NCBI RefSeq assembly: GCF_003432035.1
Contig: NZ_QOHO01000113.1
Coordinates: forward strand, 1-64,000
Source: Lacrimispora amygdalina
Lineage (GTDB): Bacteria > Bacillota > Clostridia > Lachnospirales > Lachnospiraceae
Reading direction: 5' to 3'
Length of the DNA stretch: 64,000 nucleotides
The position numbers were made by a program, and so were the translations under genes. The stretch's first letter is position 1; the number at the start of each line of letters is the position of its first letter. Below, piece by piece: positions 18,833 to 27,727 of the stretch. Under the pieces are notes generated by a model. The model ran no database searches, was not told the origin of the DNA, and saw only the letters and a program-made list of their open reading frames with translations.

Positions 18833-20282
18833 GACCATCTGCCTCCTGACTGCTTTCATAAGCCAGATAATGTTTCATTAAAAGATTCTGCATCACAGCT
18901 TTCCGGTAGTCTGCACTGCCTCTCACATCACCGATCGGAGCTGCCTCTCTGCCAATTATCTCATAAGCTCCCAAAAAAGTTTCTTCTGTCATACTCATTC
19001 CCTCCAGATAATGGGAGGTTTCCGGCATGAAAAGTGTGGTAGGGCCCACACCTCCGCAGGCAATGGAAGCCTTTTTAATAATTCCATCTGAAATCTTTAA
19101 GGCCATGGCGGAATTAACTGCGGAAATATCCACTTCTTTTCTTTTGCTGACTTTCTCAAAGTGGATAAAATCATACTCTCCCAAAGGAATCGAAATAGAA
19201 GCAACCCACTCATCTGATTTGTTTTCCGTCTGTTTATAGCCATGATAAAACTCCCTGACAGGAACGCATCTTGTTCCTTCACAGCCTCTTAATGTTAAAA
19301 CTGCATTCATAGCCATCAAAAGAGGAACCGTATCTGCTACCGGAGAAGCGTTAACAAGATTGCCTGCCAACGTCGCGGAGGATCTTACCTGCTCCGAGCA
19401 CATACTTAAGACTGCATCGGAAAACTGGGGAAATAATGGCTTTACCGTATCAATAATGGCTGATAAGGTAACTCCGCCTCCAATCGTCAGCTGGTGATCT
19501 TCCCCGTATGAAATTTTTTGGAGAGACGAAACTCTGCTGATGTCCACAAGGAGCCTGTAATGCTGGTTTCTTTTCTTGATTCCCACTACAACATCGCTTC
19601 CGCCATTTAGGAACCGCAGGTTCTTCCCTGAGACAAGTTCTCCGTGAACTTTTATAAAGGCTACCAGGTTTTCTTCTGAAACAGGGGAATAATAGGCATT
19701 TACGCCGTCATCAACAAAAATATCCTCATGAACGAAAGCCAGCTGTTTTTCTTCTGTCTGATCCAGATATGAGGGGCGTATATTTTCTGAATCAATGGTT
19801 AAATCCTCCAAGTATTCCGGCACTTTCCGAATCGCTGCATATCCCGTACACCGGCAGAGATTCCCCTCTAAATATCTGCGGAATTCTTCTTTTCCGGGAT
19901 TTGGTCTCTCCAGATAAAGCGCCAGTATGGACAAAATCACACCAGGTGTACAAAACCCGCACTGAGTCGCATGTGCATTTAAAACAGCTTCCTGTATCGG
20001 ATGAAGCTTTTCCTTTTGTGCAAGCCCTTCTATGGTAATGAGATGCTTCCCCTCAAGCTTTGCTGCCAGATATAAACAGCCTGCTGCTGACTTATAATGT
20101 ACCTTACCCTCTCTTACCTCCCCGATTACTACCGTGCAGGCTCCGCAGTCCCCCTCTCCGCAGCCTTCCTTAATTCCGTTTAACCGGAACCGGCTGCGCA
20201 GAAGCTCCAAAACTGTTGTTTCCCCATTGACTGAAATTTCTTTTAATGTTCCGTTCAGAAAGAAGCGAATCGTTTTTTTCAT
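18822..20282 (-). CDS. Xanthine dehydrogenase-family fused [2Fe-2S]/FAD-binding subunit
   Basis: 486 residues combining two subunits usually encoded separately. The N-terminus carries a plant-type [2Fe-2S] cluster (GCGEGDCGACTVV) and the helical [2Fe-2S] domain (QCGFCTPG; GNLCRCTGY). From about residue 185 comes the FAD domain (FLNGGSDVVVGIKKR; ATLAGNLVNASPVADT) with its CO-dehydrogenase-flavoprotein-type C-terminal domain. It passes electrons from the Mo centre to NAD or ferredoxin. It is the promoter-proximal gene, expressed behind a long structured leader. No chaperone or cofactor-insertion gene is adjacent. Confidence 0.9.
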   Translation of the reverse strand: MKKTIRFFLNGTLKEISVNGETTVLELLRSRFRLNGIKEGCGEGDCGACTVVIGEVREGKVHYKSAAGCLYLAAKLEGKHLITIEGLAQKEKLHPIQEAVLNAHATQCGFCTPGVILSILALYLERPNPGKEEFRRYLEGNLCRCTGYAAIRKVPEYLEDLTIDSENIRPSYLDQTEEKQLAFVHEDIFVDDGVNAYYSPVSEENLVAFIKVHGELVSGKNLRFLNGGSDVVVGIKKRNQHYRLLVDISRVSSLQKISYGEDHQLTIGGGVTLSAIIDTVKPLFPQFSDAVLSMCSEQVRSSATLAGNLVNASPVADTVPLLMAMNAVLTLRGCEGTRCVPVREFYHGYKQTENKSDEWVASISIPLGEYDFIHFEKVSKRKEVDISAVNSAMALKISDGIIKKASIACGGVGPTTLFMPETSHYLEGMSMTEETFLGAYEIIGREAAPIGDVRGSADYRKAVMQNLLMKHYLAYESSQEADGHEE

Positions 20283-20350
20283 ACCTTTCCTTACTCCTTT
20301 TCATTCCTGTTTTCCCGCTGGTCTGCACGCATTTCTTCGGGCTTTTGGAT

Positions 20351-20439
20351 AAAAAAAAGCCCCAGGCACACGAAACACACACCAGAACAACTGCTTCGAT
20401 TGAAGCGGCAGTTCAGTCTGTGCTCATGTAGCCTGGGGC
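20351..20439 (-). terminator. Leader terminator overlapping the purine-riboswitch-like aptamer
   Basis: On the minus strand GCCCCAGG (20439-20432) pairs with CCTGGGGC (20366-20359), followed by eight T (20358-20351). The inside is also structured (gcttc/gaagc, caca/tgtg). The 5' arm lies inside the 3' part of the aptamer, so aptamer folding and termination should exclude each other. Confidence 0.75.
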
Positions 20440-20495
20440 AATTTAAGGTCGCCTGGTCGAGACGCTCAAACCATATTAATGAGCTTATACAAGAA
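20423..20495 (-). promoter_or_regulatory. Purine-riboswitch-like aptamer with variant core
   Basis: On the minus strand the leader matches the purine riboswitch plan. P1 is TTCTTGTA with TACATGAG. J1/2 is TAA. P2 closes loop AATATGG, against GATATGG in the B. subtilis xpt aptamer. Loop 3 is CCTTAAA, against CCGTAAA. These loops keep the G-G and C-C that make the kissing contact. J2/3 reads GTCTCGACC where xpt has GTTTCTACC, so positions equal to U48 and U51 are C and G. The 3' arm of P3 is longer than usual and J3/1 reads GCT instead of ACT, keeping the C that pairs a guanine-type ligand. Alignment by eye; ligand inferred from the xanthine dehydrogenase genes downstream. Confidence 0.75.
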
Positions 20496-20535
20496 GCAGT
20501 CCATATTCAAATACTTCTTTGTATCTTTACAAATA

Positions 20536-20563
20536 ATTATACCGGATTATGCCAGATAGTCAA
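20536..20563 (-). promoter_or_regulatory. Promoter of the xanthine dehydrogenase operon
   Basis: Minus strand: TTGACT (20563-20558), 16-base spacer, TATAAT (20541-20536). A start near 20529 leaves about 35 bases before the aptamer and a leader of roughly 250 bases before the first gene. Confidence 0.75.
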
Positions 20564-20624
20564 TAAATTTTTATCAACTTCTACAGGATTTTTATACCAG
20601 CATATATTAAACTCTGTCTGTTTT

Positions 20625-20957
20625 CTAATATTTTCCTAATTTCATATGACCTGCAAGCTCTGTCTTGGATCTCTGCTTAATAGTCCATGCCTCATCCTTC
20701 GCCTGGGTAAATGCAGATACACATTTGGGATCAAGGTTATCCTCAATTCCTTCCTTGCATAATGCGATCATCTTCTCTGCTAATGTGATAATCTCCATGT
20801 GAATGGCATTGGTGCGGTCAGAACGGTATATTTTTTCAGCATCTTCCTCGCTGAGTTCTTCAAACTTCTCTGCTCCCACTTTACATTTGGGGCAAACTTC
20901 CGGAGCGGTCTCCCCTTCATAAACATACCCGCATACAGTACATCTGAATAATTTCAT
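20625..20957 (-). CDS. Rubredoxin-like zinc-ribbon/iron protein with helical tail
   Basis: 110 residues. The N-terminal 35 form a rubredoxin-like metal knuckle pair, FRCTVCGYVYEGE and PEVCPKCKVG (CxxC twice). The remaining 75 are helical and charged, with no rubrerythrin di-iron ExxH set that I can see. Similar small proteins in Clostridia are annotated as rubredoxin-like or as partners in peroxide detoxification. Start ATG at 20957 follows aggagg. It stands alone upstream of the xanthine dehydrogenase leader; the operon promoter lies beyond its stop, so it is a separate unit. Confidence 0.8.
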   Translation of the reverse strand: MKLFRCTVCGYVYEGETAPEVCPKCKVGAEKFEELSEEDAEKIYRSDRTNAIHMEIITLAEKMIALCKEGIEDNLDPKCVSAFTQAKDEAWTIKQRSKTELAGHMKLGKY

Positions 20958-21064
20958 ATTACATGCCTCCTAATTGAATTATTTTTTTCAATACTTGAAG
21001 ATTACTATTAGTATCTCCCATGCAATTTCATTTGTCAACCGCTGCCAGAAAAATTCACCATTTA

Positions 21065-21742
21065 TTAACAAGTTTGGGCTTCCAGAACCTGAAGAATTTC
21101 CGTTTTGCAATTCGGCGCTAATGCCAGGATTCTCTTTTCCAGCTTCTTCAGCGCTGTCCTGACTTTAGGGGCACCGATTCCCGGAGGTGCATAGATTGTA
21201 AACAGAACATCGCTTGTATCCGGTGTTATTCTTGTATCATAGTCCGGTCCTTTCAAAATACTGGAAAACACCCTGACACTGTCACTCAATATTATATCAC
21301 CTGCTGCTGCAGTTACGTCTCTTCCAGAGATAGACTGGTAAGCTTCATTTCCTGCTGCCAGATCCAAACGAAGAGGTGGTTTCAGCCTGTTTAAATCGTG
21401 ACCAGCAGTCAGCATCATACTCTCCAGCTCATTAAAAAACATAGACTGAAGCAGAGGTAATTTTGAATCGCATATTTTTTTCCCATTTAGCATGGAATCA
21501 AGCTGTGCCAGAAGATGATAACTTTGTCCAAACTTTTTGTAATAGGATGCATAGGCATCAACAGGACTCTGTTCTTTTAATTCTTTTCTTGTAAACCCCT
21601 CATATTTCTCCCTCAGTTCTTTCAAAAATTTGGCTTCATCTTCTTTTTTACATACCGCTCTTTCCGAAATTCCCCTTACAATGAGAACCCCCATAATGGT
21701 ACCTGGATAAACTTTTTCTATATCTTTCTCAAAAATTATCAT
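21065..21742 (-). CDS. B3/B4 tRNA-binding-domain protein
   Basis: About 225 residues matching free-standing B3/B4 domain proteins, named after the editing domain of the phenylalanyl-tRNA synthetase beta chain. Recognisable phrases are SPVDAYASYYKKFG, PLLQSMFFNELESMMLTAGHD and VRVFSSILKGPDYDTRITPDT. These proteins may edit or bind tRNA or amino acids, but the role is not established. Start at 21742 has aggagg five bases upstream; an in-frame ATG at 21814 lies inside the preceding gene and has no RBS. It follows the EamA gene by 14 bases, so they are one operon. Confidence 0.8.
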   Translation of the reverse strand: MIIFEKDIEKVYPGTIMGVLIVRGISERAVCKKEDEAKFLKELREKYEGFTRKELKEQSPVDAYASYYKKFGQSYHLLAQLDSMLNGKKICDSKLPLLQSMFFNELESMMLTAGHDLNRLKPPLRLDLAAGNEAYQSISGRDVTAAAGDIILSDSVRVFSSILKGPDYDTRITPDTSDVLFTIYAPPGIGAPKVRTALKKLEKRILALAPNCKTEILQVLEAQTC

Positions 21743-21756
21743 AACTGCCTCCTGTT

Positions 21757-22665
21757 TTATGACTGCCGTCCAATGAACAGCATGCCGAAAATAATAAAGC
21801 CTCCGCCTGCCCATTGATTCAGACCAATCGGTTCATTGAGGAAAAATAGTGACAACAGCATGGAAGTTAGAGGAATCATACCTGAAAATGCAGCTGTCGT
21901 ATATGCGCCAGAGCGCTTAACTCCTTGAAAAAAAAAGATAAAAGCCAAAGCAGTGACCACCAGACCATACCAGCTTAATGCCAGCCATTCCCTCCAGCCA
22001 ATGGTGGAAAGTGACAGTACAGACTGCTTATAAAATCCAGGTATCAGGGATAAAAAAAAGGCGATTAATGATACCAGATACATTTGTATCATAGGCGGAA
22101 CAGAAAATAATTCTGTATCATTTCCTTCTTCCCTGTATTTTCTGGAAATAATATTGAACGTTGATTCACTCGCCGCAGCACAAAGAATCAGTAAATTTCC
22201 AACCGCATGGCTCATAGAAAATGCCGCTGAATTCTGTGGATTTTTCTGTATCAGAACAATTCCCAGAACACTGCAGGCAATGCCAAGTACAGTCCAGGAA
22301 TTGCAGGTTTCCTTTAATACCAGAAATGCCAGAATGGAAGTAATCGCTGGAGTAGTTCCAGTTAGAATTCCAGCCTCCACAGTGCTTGTCAGGCCCACGC
22401 CTGTCAAGAGAAACAGGCGGAATAAAACAATCCCAAAGCCTGCCTGCAAAGTAAAAACTGCCAGATCCCTTTTCTTAAGGCCGCCAGCCAGACGGATCGA
22501 TCTGATCCCATAAAAAGGAAACAGACATAAAAGCATGATACCTAAACTTATAGGTGTTACCAGACGCCCATTTAACTTTTCCGTAAGTATGGATCCGGTA
22601 ACAACGGAAGTTCCCGCTAAGGAAAACCCAAGCATTAAATAAATTTTTCCAGAAATATTTTTCAT
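21757..22665 (-). CDS. EamA/DMT superfamily transporter
   Basis: 302 residues with about ten hydrophobic helices in two EamA repeats (VVTGSILTEKLNG... and WYGLVVTALAFIFFFQGVKR). The family exports amino acids, metabolites or drugs. It is co-transcribed with the B3/B4 protein and divergent from a MocR regulator, an arrangement typical of amino-acid or metabolite exporters controlled by PLP-dependent sensors. Substrate unknown. Confidence 0.85.
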   Translation of the reverse strand: MKNISGKIYLMLGFSLAGTSVVTGSILTEKLNGRLVTPISLGIMLLCLFPFYGIRSIRLAGGLKKRDLAVFTLQAGFGIVLFRLFLLTGVGLTSTVEAGILTGTTPAITSILAFLVLKETCNSWTVLGIACSVLGIVLIQKNPQNSAAFSMSHAVGNLLILCAAASESTFNIISRKYREEGNDTELFSVPPMIQMYLVSLIAFFLSLIPGFYKQSVLSLSTIGWREWLALSWYGLVVTALAFIFFFQGVKRSGAYTTAAFSGMIPLTSMLLSLFFLNEPIGLNQWAGGGFIIFGMLFIGRQS

Positions 22666-22685
22666 ATCAGTCCTTTCTCACAGCA

Positions 22686-22751
22686 TTGCAATACAGCGAA
22701 TATTTGCTATAATGATACCGTAATGAACTGGCTATAGTAAGAGCCAGTTCA
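22686..22751. promoter_or_regulatory. Divergent promoter and operator dyad of the MocR/EamA pair
   Basis: Plus-strand promoter TTGCAA (22686-22691), 16 bases, TATAAT (22708-22713). Just downstream is a perfect 10-bp dyad, tgaactggct (22724-22733) and agccagttca (22742-22751), eight bases apart. It covers the start point of the MocR gene and lies between the two divergent genes, so it is the likely MocR binding site. Confidence 0.65.
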
Positions 22752-22786
22752 GACTTATTTTTAATGGACCAGTGAAAGGAGAGAGT

Positions 22787-24175
22787 ATGTGGGGAATTGA
22801 ATTACGCACTAACAGTGAAATCAGTCTGGCTCGCCAGATTTTTCTCTCCCTTCGCAAACGTATTCTCACAGGAGATATCCTGCCAGGCGAATTATTGCCA
22901 TCCACCAGGGAACTGGCAAAAGGGCTTGGAACCTCCCGCAATACTGTATGTGAAGCCTATGACATGCTGCTGACAGAAGGGTTTATTATCAGCCGGCAGG
23001 GTGCCCCCTCCATGGTAACAGAAGGACTGCATATGATACCGGGAAATGCAGGAACCACCCAGGATACAAAAAAAGAGCAGCCGGCGATTCATTGGAATTT
23101 CAAAACAGGACAGCCGGATCTGTCACTTTTTCCATGGTCTTCATGGAGCCAGATGGTTCACAGAGCATTAAACACTCTTCCTGTACACCAGTTAGAATAC
23201 AGCGGTCCAAAAGGATATGAACCTTTATGCAGAGAAATTTCCAAGTGGCTGATGCGCAGCAGAAGCATGGAGGTAAATCCGGAAGATATATTTATTACCT
23301 CAGGCGCCACCCAGGCATTCTATTTACTGGTGGATATACTTTATAAGAAAAATCGGCCCTTTGCTTTGGAAAATCCTTCTCATCCAGGGATCCGCACTGT
23401 AATAAATGACCGGAATTATCCCCTGTGCTTCATGCCTGTCGACCGGCAGGGCGCCGATGTATCATGGATTAAAAAGATGGATTTATCAGCCGTATATGTC
23501 ACACCTTCCCATCAGTTTCCATTAGGCGGTATTCTGCCTGCTGTGCGTCGTGCATCGCTGATTCGTCTGGCAGCAGAAAAGGATTACTATATCATTGAGG
23601 ATGATTACGACAGCGAATACCGCTACAGCGGCTCACCGGTAACTCCGCTTTATTCTATGGATCCTTCCAGAGTAATCTATGTGGGAACCTTTAGCAAAAC
23701 TCTGTTTCCCGCCCTGAGAATCGGATTTGCCGTGCTTCCAAAAGAACTGCAGAAAAAATGGAGGCATTTCCGGAACTATCTGGATGTTCAAAATCCTGTT
23801 TTAGAGCAGATCGCTCTTACAGAATTTTTAAAAAGCAGAAAGATGGACCGCCACGTCCATCATATGTGCAGAGTGTACGCAAAGAAGCGCGAAACCCTTC
23901 TGTCAGCCGCAAAGGAGGCATTTGGCAGCCAGATCAGCGCCTGGGGCGATGAATCCGGACTTCATGTGGCTCTTGAATTACCGGAAATAAAATTTGGAAA
24001 AGATTTTATTCCGGACTGCAGAAAGAACGGCATTCAAATACAGACCATATCCCAGTACTGCAGCGACGAAAACTGTCATACAGATAAACTTTTATTGGGC
24101 TACGGTCATCTAAACGAAAAAGAGATTCAGGATGGCATAGCAGCACTGAAATCATTGATCGATGCCACTATTTAA
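22787..24175 (+). CDS. MocR-type GntR/aminotransferase fusion regulator
   Basis: About 462 residues: GntR winged helix (residues 1-75; ELLPSTRELAKGLGTSRNTV) plus an aminotransferase-like PLP domain. The PLP lysine lies in VGTFSKTLFPALRIG, with DDYDSEYRYSG and YVTPSHQFPLGG conserved. The last resembles the GabR/PdxR group. The ATG at 22787 is preferred, because aaggagag lies just before it; a GTG at 22772 would place that RBS inside the gene. It is divergent from the EamA-B3/B4 operon and probably regulates it. Confidence 0.85.
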   Translation: MWGIELRTNSEISLARQIFLSLRKRILTGDILPGELLPSTRELAKGLGTSRNTVCEAYDMLLTEGFIISRQGAPSMVTEGLHMIPGNAGTTQDTKKEQPAIHWNFKTGQPDLSLFPWSSWSQMVHRALNTLPVHQLEYSGPKGYEPLCREISKWLMRSRSMEVNPEDIFITSGATQAFYLLVDILYKKNRPFALENPSHPGIRTVINDRNYPLCFMPVDRQGADVSWIKKMDLSAVYVTPSHQFPLGGILPAVRRASLIRLAAEKDYYIIEDDYDSEYRYSGSPVTPLYSMDPSRVIYVGTFSKTLFPALRIGFAVLPKELQKKWRHFRNYLDVQNPVLEQIALTEFLKSRKMDRHVHHMCRVYAKKRETLLSAAKEAFGSQISAWGDESGLHVALELPEIKFGKDFIPDCRKNGIQIQTISQYCSDENCHTDKLLLGYGHLNEKEIQDGIAALKSLIDATI

Positions 24176-24184
24176 CAAAAAAAA

Positions 24185-24227
24185 CAGCCGGAAGACGAGG
24201 GCATGAAACACCTTTTTCTCCCGGCTG
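24185..24227. terminator. Bidirectional terminator
   Basis: cagccgg (24185-24191) and ccggctg (24221-24227), with A-rich sequence on the left and gtttttattt on the right. It sits between the convergent MocR and mupG genes. Confidence 0.65.
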
Positions 24228-24251
24228 GTTTTTATTTATGATTTATCACCT

Positions 24252-25325
24252 TTATATCAGCTTCACTCCAAAGCCTTTCTGAACGTAAGGAAGAAATTTT
24301 AAATCCTTTTCCTTAATCTGCCCGATTACATTGAGACGTTCATCCATTGGAAGATCCACACGGGCAATTTCGAGTTCTCCCATATACCTTAAATATTTTT
24401 TATTGGATATGCAGATGCTTCCTGCTTTTCTGAAAAGCATCCCGTTTTCCCCAACCATTGTCTCTGAGGAATTCTCTTCCGCTTCAATATCCTGCTTATA
24501 CAATCTGGACTCTTGGGAACGGAAAATATATTCACTTGAATCGGGTCTGTCATGATGGATCTGATCTCTAACAAATTCATAGCCTGGAGTTAAGCCGGCT
24601 TCCAGCTCCACGTAGCCCTGACTGATGCATTTCACCGCTTCCCAGTCCTTCTCTTTAATGTCCACATCTCCAACCAGCACCACATCACAGTTTCCCTGCA
24701 CAGAAAGTTCCAACATGTTGAAAGCCACCTCAGCCCGATGGTTCCTGTGTTCTTCTACTGTAGGCAGACCTTCAAAAAGCGGACCCCTGAGTGTCAAACT
24801 GCCCGGTACAAATGCCATGGTTGTAAATCCCAGATACTTTAATCTGTTATTGATTTCCTTCACCTGTTTTAAGGACAAAGCGGTGAACTGTTTGGGATAA
24901 AAGTTATGGCAGGCTGCAAATCTGGTAAAATCTGCCCCATACTGTTTCCATTCCAAAAGCTCCTCTTCCATAATGGTGGAGGCATTGAAAACGACATAAA
25001 AGCTTTTGGAGATTTCAACCACTTCCCTGGGGGAAAAGCCATAATCCAGCCTTACGTGGGTAATTCCCAGAGACTTTAATTCTTCCATGCTGGCAACACC
25101 AAGCTTTTCATAGGTCTCCGGTCCCACATCTGCGATCAGGTTTAAATTTTCCTCCCTGCAGCAGTTTAAAAGCTGCCTGATGCTATTACTGTAATCCACT
25201 CCTGTCTCTTCCGGTATGTGGAGAGAGGTAAACGCATAGGAGACTCCGTTTTTTACTGCCTTTTTAATCAGTGCTTCATTCTTCTCCATTCCACTGGAGA
25301 AGTAGATGGAAATTCCTGTTTTCAT
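24252..25325 (-). CDS. mupG: 6-phospho-N-acetylmuramidase MupG (DUF871)
   Basis: 357 residues with the DUF871 layout: a TIM barrel from residue 1 (MKTGISIYFSSGMEKNEALI; YAFTSLHIPEETG; FVPGSLTLRGPLFEGLPTVE) and a small beta domain near the C-terminus. In Staphylococcus aureus MupG cleaves MurNAc-6-phosphate-GlcNAc taken up by MurP. Context confirms it here: it is the last gene of murR-murQ-murP-mupG, and its ATG overlaps the murP stop by one base (TAATG). Confidence 0.85.
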   Translation of the reverse strand: MKTGISIYFSSGMEKNEALIKKAVKNGVSYAFTSLHIPEETGVDYSNSIRQLLNCCREENLNLIADVGPETYEKLGVASMEELKSLGITHVRLDYGFSPREVVEISKSFYVVFNASTIMEEELLEWKQYGADFTRFAACHNFYPKQFTALSLKQVKEINNRLKYLGFTTMAFVPGSLTLRGPLFEGLPTVEEHRNHRAEVAFNMLELSVQGNCDVVLVGDVDIKEKDWEAVKCISQGYVELEAGLTPGYEFVRDQIHHDRPDSSEYIFRSQESRLYKQDIEAEENSSETMVGENGMLFRKAGSICISNKKYLRYMGELEIARVDLPMDERLNVIGQIKEKDLKFLPYVQKGFGVKLI

Positions 25326-26761
25326 TATTCTTCTCCGTATACCTCGTTGATTCTGTTTTCATCTACGCCAAAGAAGTAAGTTACTAAAAATCCGCCTGCG
25401 TAGGCAACCAGCATAGCCAGTATAAAGGACAGCTGCTGGCCAGGTTTTACAATAAGAAGCCCAAACAGCCCGGAAACACCCTGAGAAACAGTTCCCAGAT
25501 GAAGAAGTGCTGCCAGCGCGCCTCCGAAGCCGCTTCCGATACAGGCAGTTAAGAATGATCTGCCAAGAGGCAGGGTAACTGCGTACATCATTGGTTCTCC
25601 AATTCCAAGAATTCCTACTGGTATGGAGTCTCTTATGTATCTTTTTAATTTCTTATTTTTTGTTTTCACATAAAGAGCAATACCAGCTCCCACCTGACCG
25701 CCGCCTGCCATCATTAAGATCGGGAGCAGATAATTGATGCCGCCTGTGGCACCAGCAGGGTCATTTAACATGGCATGAATCGGAGTCAGAGCCTGATGCA
25801 GTCCAACTGCTACCAGAGGCAGGAAGCCCGCAGACAGAATATAGCCGCCCACAACTCCCATTTTTTCGTATGCAAAACTTAATACTGCAAAGATCACTTT
25901 GGTCAGTCCGGCTCCCAGAGGCTGAATGACTAACAATGCAACGATTCCGCCAATAATGAGCACCAGAAGAGGGCTGATAAAGGTATCAATTAAATCCGGC
26001 ATGTGCTTTCTGATCCGCTTCTCCAGTTCTGCGAAAAACATACCGGCAATTAACGCTGCCAAAAGACCTCCGGAAGCAGGGTTAAACGGAGCATTGGTGA
26101 TCGGCAGCAGAATCTGCTTCTCATTAATTGTTGCAAGAAGAGGCATGCCTGCATTGGCTATGGACATAGCGCCGGCAATGGCTCCCAGTGCGCCTGATCC
26201 TCCGAACTCTCTTGCTGCATTGTAACCCACCAGAATAGGAAGGTATGCGAACAAAGCCCAGCCCATGGTGCGTATGCAGGCAAACCACCAGACTCCCGCC
26301 AGTGCACCGTGTGTTGAAACATTAATAACATTGCAGATACCGTTAATTAAACCTGCTGCAATAATTCCAGGAAGCAGTGCCACGAAAATATTAGCGATTT
26401 TCTTTAAAAATCTCTGGACAGGCTTATCATACTTCGCCTTTTGCAGTTCTTTATTTTCTCTTGTGACTGTCTGGATATCGCTGTCTTTTTCCCCATCGTC
26501 TGCCTGGCCTTTTGGCAGCCCGGTAAGCTTGTAAAATTCGTCCAACACCTTGTTTACCTTACCAGGTCCAAAGACGATCTGAAGGGTATTGCTTTCCACT
26601 ACCCCGAGGACTCCCTCCACCTTTTTTAACTGCACTATGTCCACTTTTGATAAATCCTTCACTCCGATGCGAAGCCTGGTCATACAGGCAGCATTGGATG
26701 TGATGTTGGTTTTCCCTCCCAACAGTGATAACAGTTCTTCACTGACTTGCTTGTAATCCAT
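25325..26761 (-). CDS. murP: PTS EIIBC component, MurNAc or MurNAc-GlcNAc specific
   Basis: 478 residues. The N-terminal EIIB domain (1-90) has the phospho-Cys in NAACMTRLRIG. From about residue 110 comes an EIIC membrane domain of the glucose family with about ten helices and the conserved GIGEPMMYAVTLPLG. No EIIA is attached, as usual for MurP, which borrows EIIA-Glc or another EIIA. MurQ upstream and MupG downstream point to N-acetylmuramic acid or its GlcNAc disaccharide as cargo. Confidence 0.85.
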   Translation of the reverse strand: MDYKQVSEELLSLLGGKTNITSNAACMTRLRIGVKDLSKVDIVQLKKVEGVLGVVESNTLQIVFGPGKVNKVLDEFYKLTGLPKGQADDGEKDSDIQTVTRENKELQKAKYDKPVQRFLKKIANIFVALLPGIIAAGLINGICNVINVSTHGALAGVWWFACIRTMGWALFAYLPILVGYNAAREFGGSGALGAIAGAMSIANAGMPLLATINEKQILLPITNAPFNPASGGLLAALIAGMFFAELEKRIRKHMPDLIDTFISPLLVLIIGGIVALLVIQPLGAGLTKVIFAVLSFAYEKMGVVGGYILSAGFLPLVAVGLHQALTPIHAMLNDPAGATGGINYLLPILMMAGGGQVGAGIALYVKTKNKKLKRYIRDSIPVGILGIGEPMMYAVTLPLGRSFLTACIGSGFGGALAALLHLGTVSQGVSGLFGLLIVKPGQQLSFILAMLVAYAGGFLVTYFFGVDENRINEVYGEE

Positions 26762-26830
26762 TGTTCTCCTCCTTTTATTCTAATTTCATAGTTTCGGCTT
26801 AACTGGCAGACCAAAACCCCCTTTCGTTTT

Positions 26831-27724
26831 CTATTTCAAAGCCTGACGGACATTCCCGCCTGCTTTTAACAGCTTTTCTCTTGCTTCATTTGCATTACAG
26901 TCAGATAAAATCATAATTACGGCTGTTTTCACATGGCCGTCTGCCTGTTCCAGTACCGCTTTTGCTTCCTCTCTTTCACAGCCCGTCGCTGTCATCACGA
27001 TATTCTGTGATCTCACCACAAGCTTTTCATTGCTCTGTCTGACATCCACCATTAAATTCTGATAGACCTTTCCGATTCCGATCATGCTTCCGGTTGATAT
27101 CATGTTTAAAACCATTTTCTGAGCAGTACCTGCCTTCAGTCTGGTGGACCCGGTAAGAACCTCCGGTCCTGTGACCGGCTCAATGGCAAGCATTGCCTCC
27201 TTTCCGATGGCAGAATCCCTGTTGCATGAAATGGCGACGGTTTTACAGCCAATGGAACGCGCATACCGGAGTCCATGAATCACATAGGGAGTTCTGCCGG
27301 ATGCAGCCAGTCCGATTACGATATCTTTTTTTAACAGGCTTATGGACTTTAACTCCTCTTCGCACAGAGTCTCGCTGTCTTCCGCACCTTCCACTGCTTC
27401 CACAAATGCCTTTTCCCCTCCTGCGATCAATCCCACAACCATCTGAGGCGGCACGCCGAAGGTAGGCGGACATTCTACCGCATCAAGGACTCCAAGCCTT
27501 CCCGATGTACCTGCGCCCACATAGATGATTCTGCCGCCTGCTTTCAGACTTTCGGCCGCCCACCCGATGGCCTGGGCTATCTGGGGAATGACTTCCTCTA
27601 TTGCCTTTATAACCGTTTCATCCTCCCGGTTCATGATCCGGGCGATTTCTATAGGGGTCATCTCATCCAGACTCATGGTATCCGGATTTCTTGACTCAGT
27701 TGTCAGTTTTGATAAATCAATCAT
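26831..27724 (-). CDS. murQ: N-acetylmuramic acid 6-phosphate etherase
   Basis: 297 residues, the usual length. MurQ removes D-lactate from MurNAc-6-phosphate to give GlcNAc-6-phosphate. Family hallmarks: [14 protein letters not shown] at the N-terminus, the SIS sugar-binding loop [38 protein letters not shown] and [18 protein letters not shown]. The catalytic Glu lies in VEGAEDSE. The start at 27724 is three bases beyond the murR stop, with ggagg inside the end of murR. Confidence 0.95.
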   Translation of the reverse strand: MIDLSKLTTESRNPDTMSLDEMTPIEIARIMNREDETVIKAIEEVIPQIAQAIGWAAESLKAGGRIIYVGAGTSGRLGVLDAVECPPTFGVPPQMVVGLIAGGEKAFVEAVEGAEDSETLCEEELKSISLLKKDIVIGLAASGRTPYVIHGLRYARSIGCKTVAISCNRDSAIGKEAMLAIEPVTGPEVLTGSTRLKAGTAQKMVLNMISTGSMIGIGKVYQNLMVDVRQSNEKLVVRSQNIVMTATGCEREEAKAVLEQADGHVKTAVIMILSDCNANEAREKLLKAGGNVRQALK

Positions 27725-27727
27725 CTT

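Noticed and set aside
20340-20500. T-box or tRNA-like element before the xanthine dehydrogenase operon
   Set aside because: No T-box sequence (UGGGUGGUACC type) or tRNA fold. The loops and junctions fit the purine aptamer plan instead.
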